This document shows, piece after piece, positions 15,608 through 24,892 of a stretch of 42,488 bases of DNA. Origin of the DNA: Candidatus Thiodiazotropha sp. (ex Epidulcina cf. delphinae) (lineage in GTDB: Bacteria; Pseudomonadota; Gammaproteobacteria; Chromatiales; Chromatiaceae); contig JAHXHS010000043.1 of NCBI GenBank assembly GCA_025656455.1, forward strand, positions 1 to 42,488. The letters run 5' to 3'. The notes beneath the pieces were generated by a model. The model made no database searches, was not told the DNA's origin, and was given only the letters and a program-made list of their open reading frames with translations. The position numbers were made by a program, and so were the translations under genes. Positions within the stretch are counted from its first letter, which is position 1; each line of letters opens with the position of its first letter.

Positions 15608-17899
15608 ATGCCTTCTTTTTTCCGGATTCTACCCCTCATTTCACTGCTGAGTGGACTGCTGTTAGCGCCGGTGGCGGCAGCCTTTGTTGTCGACGATATC
15701 CGTGTCGAGGGTCTGCAGCGCATCTCCGCCGGTACGGTCTTCAACTACCTCCCCGTCAAGATTGGGGATGAGGTGAATGTCGGTACTACCTCGCAGATTA
15801 TCCGAGCCCTCTATAAAACCGGTTTTTTCAAAGATGTACGCTTGGAGCACGAGGGCAATGTGCTGATCGTCTTTGTCCGTGAGCGTCCCGCCATTGCAGA
15901 GATAAATATCAGTGGAAACAAGGACTTGGATACCGATCGGCTGATGGAGGGTCTGCAAGACATCGGCTTGGCCCAAGGACGTGTCTTCAAGCGGGCTCTA
16001 CTCGAGCAAGTGGAGCAGGAACTCAACCGCCAATACTTTGCCCGCGGAAAGTATGGGGTGAAGATAGCGTCCACCGTGACTCCGCTGGAACGTAACCGGG
16101 TAGGCGTCGATATCGAGATCTCCGAGGGATTGACCGCCAGGATAAAGAGAATCAATGTCATCGGAAATCAGGCGTTCGAGGATGATGAATTGCTGGATGA
16201 ATTCGAGCTGGGCGTGCCCGCCTGGTATGCCATTTTCTCCAGCCGGGACAAATACTCCAAACAGGCCCTGTCCGGGGATCTGGAGACCCTACGCTCCTTC
16301 TATCTCGATCGCGGGTACATCGATTTCAAGATTGAATCCACACAGGTCTCCATCACCCCCGATAAAAAGGATATCTACATCACGGTGGTGATCAGCGAAG
16401 GCGCTGTTTTCACGCTTAGCGACATCAAACTGGCGGGTGACCTGGAATTACCGCAACAGGAACTCTTTCCCCTCATCCGTCTCAGGCGTGGCGATGTGTT
16501 TTCGCGCAAGCGCTTGACGGCCAGTGCCGACAGACTGAGCAGAAAATACTCCGATGCGGGATATGCCTTTGCCAATGTCAACAGTATCCCGGATATCGAC
16601 CGGGAAAACCGCCGGGTAACCATCACCTTTTTCGTCGATCCTGGAAAACGGGTCTATGTCAGATATATCAATATCACCGGCAACACCAATACCCGGGATG
16701 AGGTATTGCGCCGGGAGATGCGTCAGATGGAGTCCGCCTGGTTTTCCGGTGAGAAGACCCGGCTCTCCCGCGAGCGGCTGCAGCGCCTTGGCTACTTTAG
16801 CGAGGTGAACATGGAGACGCCGGCGGTTCCTGGCGCCACGGATCTGGTGGACGTGAACCTGGCCGTCACCGAAACGGCTTCAGGCAGTCTCAGCGCCGGG
16901 ATCGGTTTTTCCCAGACTCAGGGCGTGCTGTTCAATGCCAGTATCAGCCAAAACAACTTTCTCGGCACGGGCAAGCGTGTCAGTGCGGGTTTCGACACCA
17001 GTGACGCCACCAAGAAGGTCTCCCTCGCCTATACCGACCCGTACTACACCATCGATGGGGTCAGTCAGGGCTATGAGCTGAGTTATCGAAAGACCGATTT
17101 TTCGGAACTCAATATCGCCAGCTACTCGACGGACGTGGGGCGGTTAGGCATCAACTACGGGATACCGGTTACTGAGTTTGATCGCTTGAAATTCAGCCTG
17201 GCCTATGAAAATACCTCATTTTTTCTGGGTTCATCCCCATCTGATGAAATCGAGGACTTCGTGGAAAGGAATGGGGAGGAGTTCACCGATTACGAACTGG
17301 TGGGCAGTTGGATCCACGACACCCGCGACCGGGCGATTTTCCCCAACCGGGGCGGCCGGCAAGTCTTCTCCGTGGAGACCAATATCCCCGGCAGCGATCT
17401 TCAGTACTATCGCATCAACTATTTGAATGCCCACTATATTCAGCTCACCAACGCCCTCACCCTCAAATTGAATGGCGAACTGGGCTATGGCGAAGGTTAT
17501 GGCGATGGCGATGAATTGCCTTTTTTTCGTAATTTCTTCGCTGGCGGCATTGGATCGGTGCGGGGATTCGAAGAGAATACCCTAGGACCCAAGGATTCCC
17601 AAAACGATGCCTTGGGGGCAAACGCCAGAGTCATGGGCCAGATGGAACTGCTGTTTCCCGCTTTCGGTGACGATTTCAAGGATACGGTGCGCGCAGGCCT
17701 GTTTGTGGATGTCGGTAACGTCTTCGACCTGGCGGGAGGGGAGAAGATCGAGTGGGATCGATTTAGGGCTTCCACCGGTCTGATGCTATCCTGGTTCTCA
17801 CCAGTGGGTGCGCTCTCCTTCAGCTTGGGGTATCCGCTCAAAGAGGAGGAGGGCGATAAGACAAAATCCCTTCAATTCAGGATTGGCGGTGGTTTCTAA
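15608..17899 (+). CDS. bamA: Outer-membrane assembly factor BamA
   Basis: 763 residues. A signal peptide ending at about residue 25 (APVAAAFVVDDIRVEG) is followed by five POTRA domains (roughly residues 24-420, beginning with the invariant I-R-V-E-G-L-Q-R-I) and a C-terminal 16-strand barrel. The barrel shows the lid-lock GSVRGFEENTLGPK motif near residue 645 and ends in Phe, the expected beta-signal. It inserts all other beta-barrel proteins with the Bam lipoproteins. A 157-nt gap after rseP may hold its own promoter. Skp, the periplasmic chaperone that feeds it, follows directly. Confidence 0.97.
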   Translation: MPSFFRILPLISLLSGLLLAPVAAAFVVDDIRVEGLQRISAGTVFNYLPVKIGDEVNVGTTSQIIRALYKTGFFKDVRLEHEGNVLIVFVRERPAIAEINISGNKDLDTDRLMEGLQDIGLAQGRVFKRALLEQVEQELNRQYFARGKYGVKIASTVTPLERNRVGVDIEISEGLTARIKRINVIGNQAFEDDELLDEFELGVPAWYAIFSSRDKYSKQALSGDLETLRSFYLDRGYIDFKIESTQVSITPDKKDIYITVVISEGAVFTLSDIKLAGDLELPQQELFPLIRLRRGDVFSRKRLTASADRLSRKYSDAGYAFANVNSIPDIDRENRRVTITFFVDPGKRVYVRYINITGNTNTRDEVLRREMRQMESAWFSGEKTRLSRERLQRLGYFSEVNMETPAVPGATDLVDVNLAVTETASGSLSAGIGFSQTQGVLFNASISQNNFLGTGKRVSAGFDTSDATKKVSLAYTDPYYTIDGVSQGYELSYRKTDFSELNIASYSTDVGRLGINYGIPVTEFDRLKFSLAYENTSFFLGSSPSDEIEDFVERNGEEFTDYELVGSWIHDTRDRAIFPNRGGRQVFSVETNIPGSDLQYYRINYLNAHYIQLTNALTLKLNGELGYGEGYGDGDELPFFRNFFAGGIGSVRGFEENTLGPKDSQNDALGANARVMGQMELLFPAFGDDFKDTVRAGLFVDVGNVFDLAGGEKIEWDRFRASTGLMLSWFSPVGALSFSLGYPLKEEEGDKTKSLQFRIGGGF

Positions 17900-17945
17900 C
17901 CTGAACCCACGGATTCAGGTTCTAATTCAAATAGGGAGTCAATGG

Positions 17946-18461
17946 GTGAATTTTATACGATATGTTTTACTTGCTTTAATCCTTGGTTTTTACCTCAACG
18001 GTAACGCTTTCGCAGAGGAGTATCGCATCGCTTTTGTGAATGCTACGAAGGTATTTGAGGAGTCACCGCAGTACAAAAAGGCGCGCGAACGGCTGCAGAC
18101 GGAATTTTCGCGCCGCGAAAAGGATCTGCTGTCGTCTCAGAAACAGCTGAAGCAACTGGAAGAGAAGCTCCAGCGGGACGGTTCGGTGATGAGCGAATCA
18201 GAGGTCAAGCGATTGGAGAGGGATATTCTGAGTCGCAGCCGTAAGTTGAAGAATGCCCAGACCGAGTTTCGTGAAGATCTGAATCTGCGCCAGAACGAGG
18301 AGTTCAAGAAACTCCGTCAGCAGGTGCGTGAAGTCATCCAGGAAGTCGGTAAGAGTGAGAACATCGACCTGATCGTCTCCGACGGGGTGGTCTATTTCAG
18401 CAAAAAGATAGACATCTCCGATCTGGTCCTGGAAAAGCTGCGTCAGCTGAAAGCTGAGTAA
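17946..18461 (+). CDS. skp: Periplasmic chaperone Skp/OmpH
   Basis: 171 residues from a GTG at 17946, placed 8 nt after AGGGAG; the open frame extends upstream into the bamA 3' end but is not protein-like there. The signal peptide ends at NAFA, then EEYRIAFVNATKVFEESPQY opens the mature chain, followed by a long charged coiled-coil tentacle region (residues about 45-120) and a C-terminal return strand. It holds unfolded outer-membrane proteins between SecYEG and BamA. It lies between bamA and lpxD as in E. coli, with lpxD starting 2 nt after its stop. Confidence 0.95.
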   Translation: MNFIRYVLLALILGFYLNGNAFAEEYRIAFVNATKVFEESPQYKKARERLQTEFSRREKDLLSSQKQLKQLEEKLQRDGSVMSESEVKRLERDILSRSRKLKNAQTEFREDLNLRQNEEFKKLRQQVREVIQEVGKSENIDLIVSDGVVYFSKKIDISDLVLEKLRQLKAE

Positions 18462-18463
18462 AC

Positions 18464-19516
18464 GTGGCATCGAAGGCTTTGGCGACTCGACTCGGAGATC
18501 TGGCTGAGGCGGTAGGGGCGGAGCTGCGAGGCGACGCCAATGTGTTGATCGAGGGTGTCGGCACCTTGCAGCAGGCCGGCCCGGGGCAGTTGAGTTTTCT
18601 CAGCAATCCATCATACAGGCGCTATCTGAAAACCACCCAGGCTTCGGCTGTGATCCTGTCGGAGGAGGATGCCGCGGCGTGTCCGGTGCCTAGCCTGATC
18701 TCCAGTAATCCCTATCTCACCTACGCCGATGCGGCGGCACGGCTCTTCCCCGCCAAATCGTTTCAGCCGGGCGTCGATCCCACCGCGGTGGTAGGCGAAT
18801 CGTCACAAATCGATGCCAGCGCTTGGATAGGGCCCTGTTCAGTCATCGGCGAGGGGGTAAGGGTCGGGGCCGACGTGTTCATCGGTCCCGGTTGCGTGGT
18901 GGAGGATGGCTGTGATATCGGCGCTGATTCCAGGTTGGTGGCTCGGGTGACCCTGTGTCGGGATACACGCTTGGGCCGGCGTTGCCTCATCCATCCCGGC
19001 GCCGTGCTCGGCGCGGACGGTTTCGGCCTGGCCAATGACCAGGGACGATGGGTCAAGGTTCCCCAGCTCGGCCGTGTGCGTCTGGGCGACGATGTGGAAA
19101 TCGGGGCCAATACCACGATCGATCGCGGGGCATTGGAAGACACTGTCCTGGATGACGGTGTCAAGCTGGATAATCTGATTCAGATAGCCCATAACGTTGA
19201 GATCGGGAAACACACCGCCATGGCGGGATGTTCGGGTGTTGCAGGCTCGACAAAGATCGGCAGTCACTGTACTGTCGGTGGCCAGACCGGTCTGGCAGGG
19301 CATTTGACGATAGGCGATAATGTGCACTTTTCGGGCGCGACCCTGGTGACGCGTTCTTTCTCTCAGGCGGGTTATTACAGCGGTAACCTGCCGGCCATGG
19401 AGAATGGTGCGTGGAGGCGGCTGATTGCTAGACTTAGGCATCTCGAGCAGATGGCCAAGGATCTGAAATCCCTGAAAAAAACAGTAAAGACTCTCACTGG
19501 GGGGCCGTTGAAATGA
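18464..19516 (+). CDS. lpxD: UDP-3-O-(3-hydroxyacyl)glucosamine N-acyltransferase
   Basis: 350 residues with a GTG start 2 nt after skp. Third step of lipid A synthesis: adds the N-linked hydroxyacyl chain to UDP-3-O-acyl-glucosamine. The N-terminal uridine-binding domain (about residues 1-100, with LSFLSNPSYRRYL) is followed by a left-handed beta-helix of hexapeptide repeats. The catalytic-His region is visible as LIQIAHNVEIGKHTAMAG, and the C-terminal helix is ARLRHLEQMAKDLKSLKK. The order lpxD-fabZ-lpxA-lpxB is intact. Confidence 0.97.
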   Translation: MASKALATRLGDLAEAVGAELRGDANVLIEGVGTLQQAGPGQLSFLSNPSYRRYLKTTQASAVILSEEDAAACPVPSLISSNPYLTYADAAARLFPAKSFQPGVDPTAVVGESSQIDASAWIGPCSVIGEGVRVGADVFIGPGCVVEDGCDIGADSRLVARVTLCRDTRLGRRCLIHPGAVLGADGFGLANDQGRWVKVPQLGRVRLGDDVEIGANTTIDRGALEDTVLDDGVKLDNLIQIAHNVEIGKHTAMAGCSGVAGSTKIGSHCTVGGQTGLAGHLTIGDNVHFSGATLVTRSFSQAGYYSGNLPAMENGAWRRLIARLRHLEQMAKDLKSLKKTVKTLTGGPLK

Positions 19517-19550
19517 GAAGATTGAGTCACTGGAGAGTAGTTTGATAGCG

Positions 19551-19991
19551 ATGGACATCAATAAGGTGCTGAGTCTGTTGCCGCACCGTTACCCCTTTCT
19601 GCTCATCGACCGGGTCATGGCCTATGAAAAAAACGCTCGGTTGTTGGCATTGAAAAACGTCACCTACAACGAACCCTTTTTCAACGGACATTTTCCGATC
19701 CAGCCGGTCATGCCCGGCGTCCTGATCGTCGAGGCGATGGCCCAGGCGACCGGTCTGTTGGCCATGGAATCCAATCCGGAGACCGTCAACGAAACCACCA
19801 TCTATCTCTTTGTCGGCATCGACAAGGCGCGTTTCAAGCAGCAGGTGGAGCCCGGCGATCAGCTGGTGATCGAAGTAATTCAGAATAAGATGAAGCGCGG
19901 CATCGGCTTTTTCACCTGCTCGGCGAGCGTCGATGAGCGGATCGTTGCGACGGCAGAGATCATGTGCACCGCCAGGGAGATAGGCAACTGA
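19551..19991 (+). CDS. fabZ: 3-hydroxyacyl-ACP dehydratase FabZ
   Basis: 146 residues from the ATG at 19551. A TTG at 19542 would add three residues and sits 4 nt after GGAGAG, so the real start may be that TTG. FabZ dehydrates 3-hydroxyacyl-ACP in fatty acid elongation and competes with LpxA/LpxD for hydroxyacyl-ACP, which explains the operon. LLPHRYPFLLIDRV opens the hot-dog fold; NGHFPIQPVMPGVLIVEAMA contains the catalytic His and Glu. lpxA overlaps or abuts its stop. Confidence 0.96.
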   Translation: MDINKVLSLLPHRYPFLLIDRVMAYEKNARLLALKNVTYNEPFFNGHFPIQPVMPGVLIVEAMAQATGLLAMESNPETVNETTIYLFVGIDKARFKQQVEPGDQLVIEVIQNKMKRGIGFFTCSASVDERIVATAEIMCTAREIGN

Positions 19992-20758
19992 TCGATTCAC
20001 GCGCAGTCATCGATGCGGATGCAGAGCTTGAAGAAGGCGTCTCGGTCGGGGCATTCTCCATTATCGGCGCCGGAGTGAGGATCGCGGCGGGCACCGTGGT
20101 CGGCCCTCATGTGGTGATCAACGGGCCGACCCGGATCGGCCGGGACAACCGCATCTTCCAGTTTGCCTCCGTCGGCGAAGATCCCCAGGACAAGAAATAC
20201 GCCGGCGAGGCCACTTCTCTGGAGATCGGCGATCGCAATGTGATTCGAGAGTTCGCAACCCTCCATCGCGGCACCGTGCAGGATCAAGGAGTGACCCGGA
20301 TCGGCAACGACAATCTGCTGATGGCCTATATCCACGTCGCCCATGACTGTGTGCTGGGGGATCATGTCATTATGGCCAATGCCGCCTCCTTGGGTGGTCA
20401 TGCCCGGATCGGCGATTACGCCATCCTCGGTGGCTTCACCATGGTGCATCAGTTTTGCCGGGTGGGCGCCCACAGCTTCTCCGGCATGGGATCAGCCATC
20501 AATATGGATTTGCCGCCCTACATGATGGTTTCGGGGCAGCCGGCCAAACCCTATGGCATCAACCGCGAGGGGCTGAGCCGTCGGGGATTCACGAGTGAGG
20601 CGATACAGCAGATCAAGCGGGCCTATAAACTGATCTATCTCTCAAAGCAGCGTCTTGAAGCGGCGAGAAACGCCATCGATGAGATGTCGGAAGAGACGCC
20701 GGAACTCGAAATCCTGGCGGATTTTCTCAAGCAAAAAGGTCGTGGTATCTTGCGCTAA
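19988..20758 (+). CDS. lpxA: UDP-N-acetylglucosamine O-acyltransferase LpxA
   Basis: 256 residues if translation begins at CTG 19988, which overlaps the fabZ stop as CTGA. This gives (M)IDSRAVIDADAELEEGV, matching the family N-terminus IDxxAxIxxxAxxxxxV. AGGGAG at 19974-19979 lies 8 nt upstream, ideal spacing. The only conventional start is GTG 19964, which adds eight atypical residues (MHRQGDRQ) and has no ribosome-binding site. The body is a left-handed beta-helix of hexapeptide repeats with the catalytic His in MAYIHVAHDCVLGDH and a C-terminal helical bundle. First step of lipid A biosynthesis. Function certain; CTG start likely. Confidence 0.93.
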   Translation: MIDSRAVIDADAELEEGVSVGAFSIIGAGVRIAAGTVVGPHVVINGPTRIGRDNRIFQFASVGEDPQDKKYAGEATSLEIGDRNVIREFATLHRGTVQDQGVTRIGNDNLLMAYIHVAHDCVLGDHVIMANAASLGGHARIGDYAILGGFTMVHQFCRVGAHSFSGMGSAINMDLPPYMMVSGQPAKPYGINREGLSRRGFTSEAIQQIKRAYKLIYLSKQRLEAARNAIDEMSEETPELEILADFLKQKGRGILR

Positions 20759-20789
20759 GGTATCCACCTGACTCCCCGGGCCTTCGCAA

Positions 20790-21959
20790 ATGCAGCAGAG
20801 TACATCACAGCTTTCGATAAGGATCGGCATTGTCGTCAATGAGGTGTCTGGCGATCAGTTGGCGGCGGCGCTGATCGAGGCCCTGCATGCCCTGCGCCCG
20901 GAAATCGAGTTTGAGGGTATGACGGGTCCGTTGATGGAGGCGGCGGGTTGCCGTTCGCTTGCGACCATGGATCCGGTGATGGGGCTTGTCGAGGTACTCC
21001 GCCATCTGCCCGGTTTACTGAAGACCCGCCGAAGCTTGACGAACCATTTTCTCGACCACCCCCCGGACCTCGTGCTTGGGGTGGATGCGCCCGATTTCAA
21101 CCTCGCCTTGGAAACCCGGCTCAAGGCCGCCGGTATACCTACCGCCCACTTTGTCAGTCCCACGGTATGGGCCTGGCGACAGGGGCGGGTGAAGACGTTG
21201 CACCGGGCAGTGGATCTGATGCTGTGCATATTCGACTTCGAAGTCGATTTCCTGCAACGGCATGATGTAGCGGCGATCTATGTCGGTCACCCCCTGGCAG
21301 ACCAGATCCCCCTTCAACCCGTTGACTCACGGGAGGTCAGGGTCGAGTTGGGCCTGGATCCCGAACGGCCGGTGATCGCCCTGTTACCCGGCAGCCGGAT
21401 GAGTGAAATCAGCCGGCTTGGGGAGCCCTTTCTGCGAACGGCGCAGTGGCTCCATCGACAAAAACCCACCCTGCAGTTCGTGGCTCCGATGGTGAATGAA
21501 CGGGTCAAACGGGCATTTCAGGATCAGCTAGGCTCGGTTGCGTCGAATTTGCCGCTGATGCTGCTGGACGGCAGACCCAGGCAGGCGATCGGTGCGGCGG
21601 ATGTGGTGTTGACCGCGTCGGGCACGGCAACCCTCGAGACCTTGTTGCTGAAGAAGCCGATGGTCGTGGCCTATCGTCTTTCCGCCCTGACTGCCTGGCT
21701 GATCCGTACCTTTGATCTGTTGAAAACCCCCCATGTGGCAATAGCCAATCTGCTGGCGGAACAGCCCCTCGCCCCGGAATTCATCCAAGAGGCCTGCCAA
21801 CCAGAGGCGATGGGAAGGGCGTTGCTGGCGTTTCTCGATAATTCGTCGCGATGTGAGGAGGTCGCGCAGCGCTATTTCCGAATTCATCAGGGACTGCGTA
21901 GAAACGCAGCAAACGAAGCGGCACAGGCGCTGCTCGGGATGCTGGAAAAGAAGGCTTGA
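20790..21959 (+). CDS. lpxB: Lipid-A-disaccharide synthase
   Basis: 389 residues, GT-B fold family GT19. It joins UDP-diacylglucosamine and lipid X to form the tetraacyl disaccharide. The N-terminus reads IGIVVNEVSGDQLAAALIEAL, where most homologues have AGExSGD, so the first Gly of that loop is replaced by Asn. GVDAPDFNL, HFVSPTVWAWRQGR, the GHPLAD motif and LLPGSRMSEISRL are all present, as is the C-terminal UDP-binding TASGTATLETLLL. It follows lpxA by 31 nt. A non-standard gene follows before rnhB. Confidence 0.96.
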   Translation: MQQSTSQLSIRIGIVVNEVSGDQLAAALIEALHALRPEIEFEGMTGPLMEAAGCRSLATMDPVMGLVEVLRHLPGLLKTRRSLTNHFLDHPPDLVLGVDAPDFNLALETRLKAAGIPTAHFVSPTVWAWRQGRVKTLHRAVDLMLCIFDFEVDFLQRHDVAAIYVGHPLADQIPLQPVDSREVRVELGLDPERPVIALLPGSRMSEISRLGEPFLRTAQWLHRQKPTLQFVAPMVNERVKRAFQDQLGSVASNLPLMLLDGRPRQAIGAADVVLTASGTATLETLLLKKPMVVAYRLSALTAWLIRTFDLLKTPHVAIANLLAEQPLAPEFIQEACQPEAMGRALLAFLDNSSRCEEVAQRYFRIHQGLRRNAANEAAQALLGMLEKKA

Positions 21960-22079
21960 GAATTTCTGGATTTTTTGCTCTTATTAGCCTGGAATTTGAG
22001 TCTTCAGGTTGAGGGTCAAAGATAACAGACCGACTCTGTGATACATACACATTGCGGTTAGGGAAATCTCAAACAAGCG

Positions 22080-23663
22080 ATGGCTGCACTACTCCACGAT
22101 CTGATTTTCGAATCGGCCAGTCGTTTCCCCTCTCATACAGCACTCAAGTACAAGGCATCCACCTTAACCTATGGGCAATTGTCAGAGCGGGTCGAGCAGT
22201 GCTCCCGATCGCTGATGGCCATCGGCGTAGAGAAGTACGACCGGATTGCCATCTATCTCCCCAAGTGCCTTGAGAGCGTGATCGCTACCTTCGGCGCCAG
22301 TGCCGCCGGCGCTGTTTTCGTGCCGATCAATCCAGCGCTTAAACCTCATCAGGTATCCCACATATTGTTGGACTGCGACGCCCGGGTCCTTATCTCCACT
22401 CGCAGTAAGTACAGAGCCCTCGAACCCGCGCTAGCCTACTGCGTGGATCTTCAAGGCATTATTCTGATCGATGGGTATGAGGATCTCGATCTCCGCGATA
22501 TCTCGCAAAAGCTACTCGCCTGGGACGACCTGCTTGGGCTCTCTCACCCATCCAGCGGCCATCAAGTGATCGACGCCGATGTCGCCTCACTGCTCTATAC
22601 CTCCGGCAGCACCGGAGAACCCAAGGGCGTGATCCTATCCCATAGGAATATGGTGACCGGCGCCAAGAGTGTCGCTCAATACCTGAAAAACGGTGCCACG
22701 GACAGGATTTTGGCCGTGCTCCCCCTCAGCTTTGACTACGGCATGAGCCAGTTGACCACCGCCTTTCTGGTAGGCGCCGGCGTGGTGCTGATCAACTACC
22801 TGCTGCCCATGGAAGTCCTCAATACCCTGGCCAAGGAGAGGATTACCGGGATGGCGGCGGTCCCTTCCTTGTGGAATCTTCTGGTGCAGTTGCCCTGGTC
22901 CAGCGAAGCGGCGGAAAATCTCCGCTATATCACCAGTTCCGGCGGCGCGGTGCCGGTGGAAACGACGGAGTTGTTAAGACAGGTCCTGCCAAGCACCGAG
23001 ATCTTTCTCATGTACGGTCTCACCGAGGCCTTCCGTTCGACCTATCTGCCACCCGATCAGATTCAGCGAAGACCCACCTCCATCGGCAAGGCCATCCCCA
23101 ACGCCGAGGTGCTGGTGCTGAAACCCGACGGCACCCCGTGCGAAGCGGAGGAACCGGGAGAACTGGTGCATCGCGGCTCTTTGGTGGCAATGGGTTACTG
23201 GAACGATGCGCGCGCCACCGAGGAGCGGTTTCGCCCTGTCCCCAATCGGATCGAGGCGCTTCCAGGCAGGGAGATCGCTGTCTGGTCGGGGGATATCGTC
23301 AAGATGGACAGCGAAGGTTATCTCTATTTTATCGGTAGAAACGATGACCTGATAAAGACCTCGGGTTACCGGGTCAGTCCGAATGAGATCGAAGAGGTGT
23401 TCTACGGCTCCGGTCTGGTGTCCGAGGTGGTGGCGTTGGGTATTCCGCATACGACCTTGGGGCAGACGATAGCCCTGGTGGTCGTCCCCAGGCCGGATAT
23501 GGCGGTGACCGGTGATGATCTGATCAACGCCTGCAAAAAGCGGCTCGCCAGTTATATGATACCGGCCGTGATAGAGTTTCGCGCCGCTATTCCAAGCAAT
23601 CCAAACGGTAAGGTGGATAGAAAACAACTGGCGCAGGAGATTATGGAATCCTTTAATGAATGA
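22080..23663 (+). CDS. AMP-forming acyl-CoA ligase, exosortase A-associated type
   Basis: 527 residues, complete ANL-superfamily enzyme. It has the P-loop LLYTSGSTGEPKGVILSH (about residues 172-189), MYGLTEAFRSTYLPP (A5 motif), the hinge WSGDIVKMDSEGYLYFIGR and the C-terminal NGKVDRK with the catalytic Lys. The combination GLTEAFRSTYLPP, SIGKAIPNAE and KTSGYRVSPNEIEEVFY is typical, from memory, of the family labelled acyl-CoA ligase, exosortase A system-associated. It is normally found with an acyl carrier protein and PLP decarboxylase beside PEP-CTERM/EPS loci. None of those partners is here; the gene stands between lpxB and rnhB, an unusual place. The substrate is unknown. Confidence 0.8.
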   Translation: MAALLHDLIFESASRFPSHTALKYKASTLTYGQLSERVEQCSRSLMAIGVEKYDRIAIYLPKCLESVIATFGASAAGAVFVPINPALKPHQVSHILLDCDARVLISTRSKYRALEPALAYCVDLQGIILIDGYEDLDLRDISQKLLAWDDLLGLSHPSSGHQVIDADVASLLYTSGSTGEPKGVILSHRNMVTGAKSVAQYLKNGATDRILAVLPLSFDYGMSQLTTAFLVGAGVVLINYLLPMEVLNTLAKERITGMAAVPSLWNLLVQLPWSSEAAENLRYITSSGGAVPVETTELLRQVLPSTEIFLMYGLTEAFRSTYLPPDQIQRRPTSIGKAIPNAEVLVLKPDGTPCEAEEPGELVHRGSLVAMGYWNDARATEERFRPVPNRIEALPGREIAVWSGDIVKMDSEGYLYFIGRNDDLIKTSGYRVSPNEIEEVFYGSGLVSEVVALGIPHTTLGQTIALVVVPRPDMAVTGDDLINACKKRLASYMIPAVIEFRAAIPSNPNGKVDRKQLAQEIMESFNE

Positions 23664-23733
23664 TGCACCGTTTTAGGGATGATTTTCCCCGACATCTTAT
23701 TTTTCAATCTATTTCAATCGATGAAGCAGTGCA

Positions 23734-24324
23734 GTGATGATGAGTAATTCTGTTCCGATAGCAGCCACATTGGTGGCAGGGGTCGACGAAGTCGGGCGGG
23801 GGCCGCTGGCCGGGCCGGTGGTGGCTGCGGCTGTGATTCTGCACCCCGACAGACCCATCGATGGCCTGGCCGACTCAAAAAAGTTGAGCGAGAAGCGCCG
23901 CGAAGCGCTTTCGCTATTGATCCGGGATCATGCTCACTGCTGGTCCCTGGGGCGTGCGGAAGTCGAGGAGATCGACCGCATCAATATCCTGCAGGCGAGT
24001 CTTCTGGCCATGCAACGAGCGGTGGAAGGGCTGGCGATCGCGCCTCAATTGGCGCTGGTGGATGGCAGGCATGCCCCGGATCTGGCATGCAGCGTGGATA
24101 CCATCATCGGCGGGGACAGTAAGGTGGCAGCGATCAGCGCCGCTTCCATTATCGCCAAGGTGGCCCGGGACCGCGAAATGGTCGAACTGGATGCCCGCTA
24201 TCCCGGCTATGGTCTGGCGAAGCACAAAGGCTATCCCACAAAGCAACATCTTCAGGGTCTACAGACACTTGGCGTGACGCCTATTCATCGCCGTACTTTT
24301 GCCCCGGTAAAGCGCCTGCTTTGA
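23734..24324 (+). CDS. rnhB: Ribonuclease HII
   Basis: About 196 residues; the start is one of GTG 23734, ATG 23737 or ATG 23740, with no strong ribosome-binding site to decide. It removes ribonucleotides from RNA-DNA hybrids and single embedded ribonucleotides. The active site is seen in VAGVDEVGRGPLAGPVVAAAV (Asp-Glu of DEVGRG), ADSKKLSEKRR, SIIAKVARDREM and the C-terminal YPGYGLAKHKGYPTK. It normally follows lpxB directly; here the acyl-CoA ligase separates them. Confidence 0.96.
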   Translation: MMMSNSVPIAATLVAGVDEVGRGPLAGPVVAAAVILHPDRPIDGLADSKKLSEKRREALSLLIRDHAHCWSLGRAEVEEIDRINILQASLLAMQRAVEGLAIAPQLALVDGRHAPDLACSVDTIIGGDSKVAAISAASIIAKVARDREMVELDARYPGYGLAKHKGYPTKQHLQGLQTLGVTPIHRRTFAPVKRLL

Positions 24325-24367
24325 TGCCTGGCCCCTGGTTGGCTCCCATCCAGAAACAAGACAATTT

Positions 24368-24505
24368 CTCTCGCAAAGCCGCCAAGCACGCCAAGGATCA
24401 TTCCATTCATTCAACACTGAATTTGCACCGCGCTATCGACAACAGACTTTCCCATCTCATTGTCTACCATGAGCTGCCTTTGCGATCTTTGCGTCTTTGC
24501 GAGAG
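24368..24505. repeat. Fold-back repeat of the CTCGCAAAG type
   Basis: CTCTCGCAAAG (24368-24378) is answered by CTTTGCGAGAG (24495-24505), each followed inward by further imperfect GCAAAG/CTTTGC units. This kind of repeat, built on iterated GCAAAGACGCAAAG, is widespread between genes in many bacteria. No coding sequence lies within. Confidence 0.6.
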
Positions 24506-24892
24506 TTTTTCTTTCCAGACAGATACTACACTGGGCCTGTTAACCCGGATATTTCATCCGGCCGCTGATAATTTGAATTAACTTATTGATTTAAAATGGA
24601 ATAATCCTTGGCGTGTCTGGCGGCTTTATGAGAACTCTTCCCAGATGAACACTATACTTGTTATAGCAGGGGCTGTTGACAGGCCGCTGCGCACCCGGTC
24701 GCTGAAATGCAAATGATTTATTGACATTTTAGCTATGCAATATTCACAACCCTATCGAGATTCATATCTATAGAGTGGCAACACCGATAACGATCCGAGG
24801 ATGGTCTATCGGCGATGCGAATGGAGAGACAAACAGCAGTTTGTAACTGCGGATGTCACGAATTACACCTAGTTCTAAAGGAGAATGGAGAG
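24506..24892. other. Gene-free spacer before the secreted protein gene
   Basis: It holds GGGCCTGTTAAC at 24533-24544, identical to the outer 12 bases of the element at 29623, possibly a solo end, followed by a small CCGGAT...ATCCGG palindrome. TTGACA at 24721 could be a -35 box, but no well-spaced -10 follows. Otherwise I see nothing. Confidence 0.4.

Noticed and set aside
24533..24544. Solo end of the GGGCCTGTTAAC element
   Set aside because: Only 12 bases match the terminus at 29623 and no partner end is nearby; kept only as a note.
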